This document shows positions 24,121 to 32,919 of a DNA stretch of 64,000 bases, in pieces. The notes under the pieces are model-generated. The model searched no databases, was not told where the DNA came from, and worked only from the letters and a program-made list of their open reading frames with translations. Origin of the DNA: Scolanthus callimorphus (lineage: Eukaryota; Cnidaria; Anthozoa; Actiniaria; Edwardsiidae); contig CM066922.1 in the NCBI GenBank assembly GCA_033964015.1, positions 26,344,961 to 26,408,960 of the forward strand, given 5' to 3'. The number at the start of each line of letters is the position of its first letter. Position 1 is the stretch's first letter. Made by a program: the position numbers and the translations under genes.

Positions 24121-24763
24121 GTAAATAACTCTATGTGACTGGGGGTTCGACAGAGATCCACATTCAGTACCCCCTACAATTTACCAATTCTCTAAAATAC
24201 TTGAGCTTTCATACCTTTAATTTTGGACCAGCATATCCTTATTTATTCAGTGAAAGCTGCTGGAAGGGGAGGGAAGTGTTGCGTGACAGACAAAAAGACC
24301 GGGCAGCGCGCGCGGGAGACTAAAAGTCTAGGTGACTATGGGGCATTTACGAATCGGCTATAAGACTTTTTAGCTGCTGCATTTCAACCCCCTTAATTTC
24401 AAATGTTCAGCCCCTTTAAAATTCCAACAAAACAAAAAATACTGTTTTTATATCGTATTATGAAAAGGGTCAAGGGTCGCTGCAATAACTAAACATCTTT
24501 GTTGGCCTTCCGGTGACAAATTCAGGGAGAGGGACCAGGGGTCCAAATTTCAAGTCTATGACCTTGTTAGATTAGACCTAATATTTGGTCAGTAATATCC
24601 ACGAAACGATGAGCAAGCGGCTTTTCGATTTTCACACCCGCGCATGTTTAGCTTAACAGACTCGCATTTCGAAGCGTCTATTTTCACTCGAAATTTTAGA
24701 AATCTCAACCGATCAAGTAGACAATGCTCCTACCGATGTTTATTTAATCTAGATATGACATTC
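24121..24763. other. no gene recognised; flank of the Polinton
   Basis: Presumed intron of the gene starting at 23730, ending at the Polinton target-site duplication. Confidence 0.4.
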
Positions 24764-24769
24764 TATATC
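24764..24769. repeat. Polinton target-site duplication, left (TATATC)
   Basis: TATATC immediately precedes the AGTAGTATATG terminus and is repeated exactly at 47569-47574. Six-base duplications are the hallmark of Polinton/Maverick integration. Confidence 0.85.
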
Positions 24770-26108
24770 AGTAGTATATGATGGGGATATACACTACTAA
24801 CCACGTGGTCGGGATATACGCCAGCACTTTATACGCCAGCATTTATACGCCAGCATTTATACGCCAGCATTTATACGCCAGCATTTATACGCCAGCATTT
24901 ATACGCCAGAATTTATACGCAAACATTTATACGCCAGCATTTATACGCCAGCATTTATACGCCAGCATTTATACGCAAGCATTTATACGCAAGCATTTAT
25001 ACGCAAGCATTTATACGCCAGCATTTATGCGCCAGCATTTATACGCCAGCATTTATACGCCAGCATTTATACGCTAGCATTTATACACTAGCATTTATAC
25101 ACTAGCACTTTATACACTAGCATTTATACGCCAGCACTTTATACGCCAGCATTTATACGCAAGCATTTATACGCCAGCATTTATACGCCAGCATTTATAC
25201 GCCAGCATTTATACGCTAGCATTTATACACTAGCATTTATACACTAGCACTTTATACACTAGCATTTATACGCCAGCACTTTATACGCCAGCATTTATAC
25301 GCAAGCATTTATACGCCAGCATTTATACGCCAGCATTTATACGCCAGCATTTATACGCCAGCATTTATACGCCAGCATTTATACGCAAGCATTTATACGC
25401 AAGCATTTATACGCCAGCATTTATACGCCAGCATTTATACGCCAGCATTTATACGCCAGCATTTATACGCCAGCATTTATACACTAGCACTTTATACACT
25501 AGCATTTATACACTAGCACTTTATACACTAGCACTTTATACACTAGCATTTATACACTAGCACTTTATACACTAGCATTTATACGCCAGCATTTATACGC
25601 CAGCATTTATACGCAAGCATTTATACGCAAGCATTTATACGCAAGCATTTATACGCCAGCATTTATACGCCAGCATTTATGCGCCAGCATTTATACGCCA
25701 GCATTTATACGCCAGCATTTATACGCCAGCATTTATACGCTAGCATTTATACACTAGCATTTATACACTAGCACTTTATACACTAGCATTTATACGCCAG
25801 CACTTTATACGCCAGCATTTATACGCAAGCATTTATACGCCAGCATTTATACGCCAGCATTTATACGCCAGCATTTATACGCTAGCATTTATACACTAGC
25901 ATTTATACACTAGCACTTTATACACTAGCATTTATACGCCAGCACTTTATACGCCAGCATTTATACGCAAGCATTTATACGCCAGCATTTATACGCCAGC
26001 ATTTATACGCCAGCATTTCTACGCCAGCATTTATACGCCAGCATTTATACGCAAGCATTTATACGCCAGCATTTATACGCCAGCATTTATACGCCAGCAT
26101 TTATACGC
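24770..26108. repeat. left terminal inverted repeat with 14-bp tandem array
   Basis: After a 40-bp leader, about 90 units of TATACGCCAGCATT follow, with variants (CGCAAG, CACTAG, and 15-bp units with CACTTT). A ~139-bp higher-order pattern of variants recurs near 25075, 25210, 25740 and 25880, so blocks of units have been amplified together. The TATAAA word of each unit is on the minus strand, pointing out of the element. Open frames across the array (LYASIYTPAFIRQH-type) are artefacts. Confidence 0.9.
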
Positions 26109-26318
26109 TGTCGTGCGTGTGTACGTAATTTTCGAAAAGCAATAAATGTACTTTCCTCTTGCTCTCTGGTTTCTTACGAACACTCGGGGAATGTTGGTCG
26201 AACTGATAAAACTTGAAAGCCGGCGAGTGTCTTTCAAGTTTTGATCAGTTCTCCCAACATCCCCCTCGTGTTTGTAAGAAAGCAGAGAGCACGCGGAAAG
26301 TACTTTTATTGCTTAAAA
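26106..26318. mobile_element. MITE-like repeat inside Polinton, copy of 22314-22526
   Basis: Differs from the host copy at only a few positions, without length change. It starts exactly where the 14-bp array ends (TATACGC|TGTCG). It has the same orientation as the host copy 3.8 kb away. Confidence 0.8.
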
Positions 26319-26354
26319 AAAATATGTAACCTAAAGTAAAATTTCGAAAAAAAA

Positions 26355-27045
26355 AAATTCGGAAGGTCTTCGGGAAGTGTTCGGAAGATCTTCGGAAAGT
26401 ATTCGGAAGTGTTCGGAAGGACTTCGGAAGTGTTCGGAAAGTGTTCGGAAGGACTTCGGAAGTGTTGGGAAAGTGGTCGGAAGGTCTTCGGAAGGTCTTC
26501 GGAAGTGCTCGGATGGTCTTCGGAAGTGTTCGGAAAGTGTTCGGAAGGTCTTCGGAAGTACTCGGAAAGTCTCCGGGAAGTGTTCGGATGGTCTTCGGAA
26601 GTGTTCGGAAAGTGTTCGGAAGGTCTTCGGAAGTACTCGGAAGGTCTCCGGGAAGTGCTCGGAAGTGTTCAGAAGGTCTTCGGAAGTGTTCGGATGGTCT
26701 TCGGAAGTGCTCGGAAAGTGTTTGGAAGGTCTTTGGAAGTAGTCGGAAGGTCTTTGGAAGTGTTCGGAAAGTGTTCGGGTGATCTTTGGAAGTGTTCGGA
26801 AAGTGTTCGGAAGGTATTCGGAAGTGTTCGGAAGGTCTTCGGGAAGACTTCGGAAAGTGTTCGGAAGACCTTCGGAAAGTGTTCGGGTGATTTTCGGAAG
26901 ATCGTCGGAAGTGCTCGGAAGATCATCGGAAGTGTTCGGAAAGTGTTCGGAAGGTCTTCGGAAATTGCCCGGAACATCTTTGGGTGTTCAGGAAATATTT
27001 GGCAAAATGATCGGAACATGTTCGGAAGGTCTTCGGAAGATGTTC
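26355..27045 (+). repeat. GGAAGTGTTCGGAAGGTCTT satellite
   Basis: About 690 bp built of irregular units of GGAAGTGTTCGGAAAGTG and GGAAGGTCTTC, with CGG/TCGG recurring every 10-11 bases. All three plus-strand frames are open for over 300 bases because the unit avoids stops. The putative proteins are low-complexity Ser/Gly/Arg/Lys/Phe/Val repeats, so I do not call a gene. Confidence 0.8.
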
Positions 27046-27059
27046 GGAAATTATCCTAT

Positions 27060-27128
27060 GTATCCTACTTGTCCTAGTAGTGTCCTACTTGTCCTAGTAG
27101 TGTCCTACTTGTCCTAGTAGTGTCCTAC
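27060..27128 (+). repeat. short tandem repeat of TCCTACTTGTCCTAGTAGTG
   Basis: Three near-perfect ~20-bp units between the satellite and the promoter of the next gene. Confidence 0.7.
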
Positions 27129-27249
27129 TAGCCTATGAGGAGGATAAGGCTAGACATTAGGGTCCAAAGGTCAGTTTGGATCGCGAATGCTTACCACCGA
27201 GGAAACATGATCAAGGTCAGAGTCCAAAGGTCAATTTTTGGATCGAAAT

Positions 27250-27327
27250 CCACCAATCAGAAGGCTAGAATCACGTAACCAATGAAATTACAGGGATTTC
27301 GATGACGTCATTCCACTAGTATATAAG
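27250..27327 (+). promoter_or_regulatory. Polinton left promoter: CCAAT, CRE, TATA
   Basis: CCACCAATCAG (27250-27260), a second CCAAT (about 27279), the CRE TGACGTCA (27303-27310) inside GATGACGTCATTC, and TATATAAG (27320-27327) lie in order, about 95 bp before the ATG at 27420. The same module, including the 13-mer GATGACGTCATTC, is on the minus strand at 44935-44989. Confidence 0.65.
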
Positions 27328-27419
27328 GGCGAGAGCTCAGTTTGAGATCACAGTCTTCCTCTGCTCATCGTTGTAGGAGAAGGAGGAAGAAAGGGTTCTG
27401 AGTCCATGATATACGAAAG

Positions 27420-28064
27420 ATGTCGGGAATAAGTGAGCAAGATGAAATAGAAGAGGCACTCCGAATATTGAAGAAAATGATGGAAGAAGAAGAAGAAGTA
27501 ATAGCGGCGAGAGAACAAGAAACATCTCTTGGAGATATGTTGGAAGGAGAACAGAGGGAATTGTATGATATGAAGGAGGAACAACAACCTACCTGGATAG
27601 ATCAGTTTGAGTTGGGAGAACTACCACCTCCATCGCCACAAGTGGAAGTAGAAGAGGAAGGGCATGCTATCGATGTTATCGATTGGATCATGCAAGATGA
27701 TGATGACGTAGATATGACACAAAGTGTCGAAGAGCTCTTTGAGCAGCATTTAAATGACCAACCACGGCCACCACCACCGCCGTCGTCGCCACAAGTTGAA
27801 GTAGAAGAGGAAGGGCATGCTATCGATGTTATCGATTGGATCATGCAAGAGGATGGTAACGTTTTTATGGCACAAAGTGTTGAAGAGCTCTTTGAACGGT
27901 ATTTGAATGACCAACCGTCACCGCCACCACCACCGCCCTCGTCGCCACAAGTGGAAGTAGAAGAGGAAGGACATGCTAATGATGTTATCGATTGTGTGAT
28001 GCAAGACGATATTGATATGGCACAAAGTTTTGTACATCAACAGCATTTTCGAACTTATTCCTAG
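27420..28064 (+). CDS. acidic, proline-rich repeat protein, unknown function
   Basis: 214 aa behind a clear TATA promoter, starting ATGTCG. The N-terminal ~60 residues are Glu-rich and probably helical/coiled coil (EEALRILKKMMEEEEE). Then come three ~55-residue repeats, each with PPPPSSPQVEVEEEG, H-A-I-D-V-I-D-W-I-M-Q and a Q-S-V-E-E-L-F-E segment; the third is degenerate and truncated. Position at the left gene boundary and the acidic composition suggest a regulatory or DNA-mimic-like role, but I recognise no family. A Ser/Pro-rich segment also opens the polymerase reading frame at 30985, so it is possible, though unproven, that the two were once nearer or related. Confidence 0.6.
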   Translation: MSGISEQDEIEEALRILKKMMEEEEEVIAAREQETSLGDMLEGEQRELYDMKEEQQPTWIDQFELGELPPPSPQVEVEEEGHAIDVIDWIMQDDDDVDMTQSVEELFEQHLNDQPRPPPPPSSPQVEVEEEGHAIDVIDWIMQEDGNVFMAQSVEELFERYLNDQPSPPPPPPSSPQVEVEEEGHANDVIDCVMQDDIDMAQSFVHQQHFRTYS

Positions 28065-28694
28065 GAACTCCCCTGGCGACGTGCGCGATGTTGGTGACCA
28101 ATTGCAAACGGCACCAAAAATAAGCTTTTATCGTCAAAAATACATTGATCGCAACAATATTTTAATTTCATATTTAACATACCAGTAAAGGTACTGCCAA
28201 AGGATGAGAACGTAGCAATAAACTCAAAGATCTTACAAAATTACTACGGAAAAAATGTCAATAAAGTCACGAAAACTGAAAACCGTGCGTAACTTTTTCC
28301 GTATCTAAATTCAATTAACTTTGATTATAGAATGATCTAAGCTCCGTTTTGAAAAACAAAAACATGCAATCAGATGCACATGAACTATAGATTGTTATAC
28401 AATAATTTATTATCTACTTTTATTATCAACTACCACCTGAAAATATATCAAATCTAGCGTCTGAACAATGTCAAGATTGTGCTTCCGGTAGATGTACACA
28501 AAATATGATATTGCTTAAAAAGTGTGTATTTTCTGGTTAAAACGAAAGCCTCTTTGTCAACAAGGTGCACATTAAGTATGCTTCAACTTGCTATTAATTA
28601 TATTTTTGAAACTGCTTTAGTTTTTTCAAGCGAAATGCAAATCCAGCGTCTGAACCGAATTTCCAATCCTCTCTTACAATTTTACACTCGTTCG

Positions 28695-28935
28695 GTGCGT
28701 TTTGCGATGCCTTTTCGCGGTGCGTTTTGCGATGCCTTTTTGCGGTGCGTTTTGCGATGCCTTTACCGGTGCGTTTCGAGGTGCCTTTTCCGGTGCGTTT
28801 TGAGGTGGTTTTTCCGGTGCGTTTTGCGATGCCTTTTTGCGGTGCGATTTGCGATGCCTTTTCCGGTGCATTTTAGCAGTGCGTTTTGCGATGCCTTTTA
28901 GTGGTGCATTTTGCGATGCGTTTTGGCGTAGTGTT
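28695..28935 (+). repeat. ~24-bp tandem array, left arm
   Basis: About ten units of GCGGTGCGTTTTGCGATGCC plus TTTT, variably decayed, paired as an inverted repeat with 29527-29805. Confidence 0.75.
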
Positions 28936-29526
28936 TGGATTACGAACCCTAGCAATGAATTTTATCGTCGGTCTTAATTTTGTCTTTTCATATCGAATAG
29001 TTTTGAACCAGTTAAGTGTTCAATTATATGTGAAAAACTGGTGCAGAACGCTAGTGTTATAATCAAGACGTTAGTTCGAGAAACCTCAAGCAAAATGCGG
29101 AAAGAACTAGGCTCTACGCAAGCTAGCTATCACGAGCGTAAATTTCGGGAACTCGCTAGTATGTAGGAACCAAACTAGACCTCACTTCCGTTGATATAGT
29201 GGCTCTTAAAAGAGCCGTTTTATTAAGTAGAATCTCTGGTTCCCAAGGTGAGATAATGTATCCCCAAGTATCCTCAACTCGGAAGAAATCCCTCACAAGC
29301 AAAGTGATTTTGATGATGACTAATTATTTAAACTCGTTCTGCATCATCCGCGATTTCACAATCGCAAGAACCCTGCAATCACGTTCTGCACCTTCTCCAA
29401 TTGCGACAAAGTAGCCTCTATATTGAAACTCATCCAGTTAGTAGAGACGTTTTTCCGAAATGCTGACAATGCTATAGTAATTAAAATAGCAAGAGAACAA
29501 GAACGAGCATCAGCACCTCCAAAGAT

Positions 29527-29805
29527 CGAGGCATCGCAAAACGCACCGCTAAAAGGCATCGCAAAACGCACCGCTAAAAGGCATCGCAAAACGCACCGCT
29601 AAAAGGCATCGCAAAACGCACCGCGAAAAGGCACCCCAAAACGCACCGGATAATGCATCGCAAAACGCACCGCGGAAAGGCATCGCAAAACGCACCGGAA
29701 AAGGCATCGCAAAACGCACCGCGAAAAGGCATCGCAAAACGCACCGCTAATCAATCAAAACGCACCGCTGAAAGGCACCTGTGCCAAAACGCACCGCTCG
29801 CGGTG
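29527..29805 (-). repeat. ~24-bp tandem array, right arm
   Basis: The reverse complement of the left-arm unit (GGCATCGCAAAACGCACCGC), about eleven copies, the last ones interrupted by short insertions. Confidence 0.75.
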
Positions 29806-29863
29806 CGTTTTCTTTGTGTAACGCAATTGGTCACCAACTCTGTGCACATAGCCCCCTAGCTAC

Positions 29864-30984
29864 TTGCCAACTATCGCTGAAGATATAAATAGGTATGCTG
29901 TTCAACGCAATATGCGGTTAAATGCAAAAAAATGTAAGGAAATGATAATTGATTTTCTTAAGTATAAATCTACATGCATGAGTCCCTTAGCGGTTGGAGG
30001 CACCCTAATCGAGAGGGTTTCGGTCTATAAGCTGCTGGGGGTACATATCTCCAGTGACTTATCGTGGAATAACCACTGTGAGTATATCCACGGAAAGGCT
30101 GTCAAACGCCTCTACGGACTCCGTATCCTTAAGAAGAGTGGGCTTACATCAGCCGACCTAGTTTCTGTCTATTGTTCTATCATTAGACCAGTGCTTGAGT
30201 ATGCCTCGCCTGCTTGGGCTGCTCTTCCTGAATACTTAATTGATCTTATTGAAAGTGTTCAGCGGAAAGCACTTCGCATCATTTTCCCTAACCTTGCATA
30301 TAATGAAGCACTTTGCCAGGCACAACTCGAAACCCTGGATGCTAGACGGAATAGTGCTTGTAAGAGTTTTATTCACAGGGCTAAGGAAAACAGAATTGTT
30401 AAGTAGCGCTCCGTCTAAGAACTATAGCGAAAACAATAGGGCCGCGGAAACAGTGGTCGTCTAGTGATGCTCACACTCGATTTTCTTATTGACCCAACAA
30501 AATGCTCGGACATATCTGGAAGACCTATTCGGATAGAATTCAGCACTGCGAACGAAGTATTTCGCTACAAAAACGGTGAAAAACAAACGTCAACCAATCA
30601 GAAGGCCAGGATTTGTTGACCAAGCCAATTAGTTTTTTAGAAATTTAACAATCAAACATTTACACAAAGCATAACTCAAATTCCCGATAGCCGTTCACGC
30701 TATCGTTCCTAGATGGAGCACTACTTAACAACATTGTAAGAAAGCCAGTCATTCGTGACCATGGATACAACTTAAGATCTGGCAGCCAATCTAGACACCC
30801 GTCGGTTGGCGCCACGAATAGACTTAATAACTTTGTCACAGTCAAATTCCAGTATGAACAATGAACATTGGACAATATTTTCGTATTTATTATTGCTGCT
30901 TGTTGCATGTACTGACTGCTCCCTTAATTCAGTGTTACCACTGCTATGGGTGTATTATAAATAAACGATTGATTGATTGATTGA
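29864..30984 (+). mobile_element. 5'-truncated LINE (CR1/L2-like) with (GATT)n tail
   Basis: The frame 29864-30406 (180 aa) is the C-terminal part of a non-LTR reverse transcriptase: RNMRLNAKKCKEM, the YKLLGVHISSDLSWN motif, then VYCSIIRPVLEYASPAW and VQRKALRIIF, the standard order of the region after the polymerase palm. The frame breaks near 30400; continuation words appear in another frame. A ~570-bp 3' region ends in (GATT)n at about 30967-30990, the microsatellite-type tail of CR1/L2-type LINEs. It stops immediately before the polymerase reading frame and probably replaced its 5' end or promoter. Confidence 0.75.
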
Positions 30985-31554
30985 TTGATTGATTTGACTA
31001 CCGATAGACCACAAACACCACAGCTATCACCACCACTACCATCACAGCCGTCACCACCATCACCACAAGATGTTGACAATCAAATTGGAAGAGGTGTCAA
31101 GCGTACCCATGACGAACAGGAGGAGGAGGAAGAGGATGATATTTCGTACCAATTGAATGAAGTCCACAGTCGTCATTCGCGTAAGATGAAAACCGATTGT
31201 ACTGATTATGATTTAAACATCAATCTTCCTTTACGGGCAACTGTCCAAGAAGCCATGCAAGATGTAGAACGTGTTCTTGACAAAGTGCTAGAAGAAACGC
31301 TAAAAGGTGTACCAAACAAGGACTTTGCACGCGTGACGTTGAATGCTCCAGCTCTGAAGAATCCCATATCGTTACCGTTTATCCTACGGGAACAGTTGAC
31401 ACCGCAAAGGATTATGGGACAGATTGAAACCATTGTGCAATCTAACGAGGAATTTGTTATCAATGGACAGTTTCAGTTGCACGTGATACGAACACGTACA
31501 CCCCGTGGTGGTCATGGCGGATATGATGATGATGATGATGATACTACTGATGAT

Positions 31555-31613
<59 letters not shown>

Positions 31614-32919
31614 TGATGATAACGATGATGATGACCATCCGGCTGGTGAGAAGAAAAAGCACTCTAAGAAGAATAGGAAAACCTTGGATTGTGCGGATGC
31701 GGAGACATGGGCAAAGATGAAGAGATCTATAGTTCGAGTAAGTAATCGGGATAATCTTTGTGCTGCACGTGCGATCGCGATTGGAATCGCCTTCCATACC
31801 GGAACAACACAGGAGTATAAGAACATGTATCAACAGTGGTCAGGAAACAGAGATAATGGTACACAACGTAAAAGAGCGAAAGAGTTGCACCAGCAAGCTG
31901 ACGTCCCTGAAGGAGAGTGCGATATTGAAGAACTGAAAAAGTTCCAAACGTATTTGGCTCCACAAGGGTTTAAGCTCTACCTCGTGTCCAGAGAATATAT
32001 GTATGGTATTATTTGGCAAGGTACTTTGGAGGAGGAGCCTAAATATCATTTGTACTTGTACCATGAAAAAGGCCATTACCATTTTATCACTAAAATGAGA
32101 GGTCTCCTGGGAAGAAGCTACTTCTGTATCAAATGTAACAAGGGCCACTCAGATCAAGGCAAGCACAAATGCAATATCCGATGTAGTGCTTGTGGTGAAA
32201 AGAACTGTTCTCCCCAGAGTGTCGATGATGATGGTACCAAACGATGGCACTGGCAACATTGTACCGACTGTAACCGTTACTTCCGTACCCAGCAATGTTT
32301 TGACAACCATCGTCGCGTGAAAAAGCATGGTCCCACGAATAATCGGAAGGAATGGTCGCAGTGTCAAAAGATACACAAGTGCGAAGAATGTCTTACGAGG
32401 TTTGATGTCTTAGACAAGAAGCGGCAAGGCAAACCTCACAAGTGTGGTGAATACGTGTGTCACGTCTGCAAAAAGATGGTCGACAAGGATCACTTATGTT
32501 ATGTTCCCGTAGGAGCAGCAGCAGCAGTGACCGGCCGGAAGAAGAAGAACGAGGAGGATCAATTGCGGCTCATCATCTTTGATTTTGAGGCTCACCCATG
32601 GGCACGCAACATCGGTTCAATTTTGTGGGAGTCCAGAAACTGTGTGAGGATTGTCGTGATCTTCCCTTAGATTCACATCCTACTTGTGACACGTGCGGAT
32701 TGCTTAAACGTGGTTTCCAAGGGGAACAAGCTCTGGACGAGTTTTGTCAATGGTTGTTTGGTGGAAGCAATGCAGGATACACGTGTTTGGCACACAACTT
32801 TAAAGGGTACGATTCCTATCCTATCTTGGAGTACTTGTTCAAGAATGCATTCAAGCCTGCTGTTATTTTTAATGGAGGAAAGATCATGATGCTTGGACTC
32901 CCAGATCTCAAGATCAGTA

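Larger units (their letters stand above)
28090..29838. mobile_element. fold-back element inside Polinton
   Basis: GTTGGTGACCAATTGC (28090-28105) is inverted at 29823-29838. Inside lie oppositely oriented tandem arrays of GCGGTGCGTTTTGCGATGCC units: left 28695-28935, right 29527-29805. The ~590-bp core has no transposase. I see no target duplication, so the exact outer ends are provisional. Frames of 60-125 aa over the arrays (Cys/Arg/Phe-rich) are repeat artefacts. Confidence 0.6.

Noticed and set aside
24778..26108. Long reading frames of LYASIYTPAFIRQH repeats (also at 47117-47577)
   Set aside because: They follow from the 14-bp array, which cycles frames without stops; there is no start context or conservation beyond the repeat unit.
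24803..26108. CRISPR array
   Set aside because: Units are contiguous 14-15-bp repeats without spacers, in a eukaryotic context with no cas genes. The same holds for the satellites at 9.7-12.3, 33.6-34.5 and 47.7-50.3 kb.
26377..27117. Overlapping frames up to 222 aa in the GGAAG satellite
   Set aside because: All frames are open because the unit lacks stop words; composition is low-complexity and no promoter is positioned for them.
28524..29859. Arg/Phe/Cys-rich frames of 62-125 aa
   Set aside because: They read the GCGGTGCGTTTTGCGATGCC arrays; products are repeat artefacts.
31512..31826. Antisense serine-rich and Met/Thr-rich frames over the GATGAC run
   Set aside because: Shadows of the poly-Asp tract in the polymerase gene.
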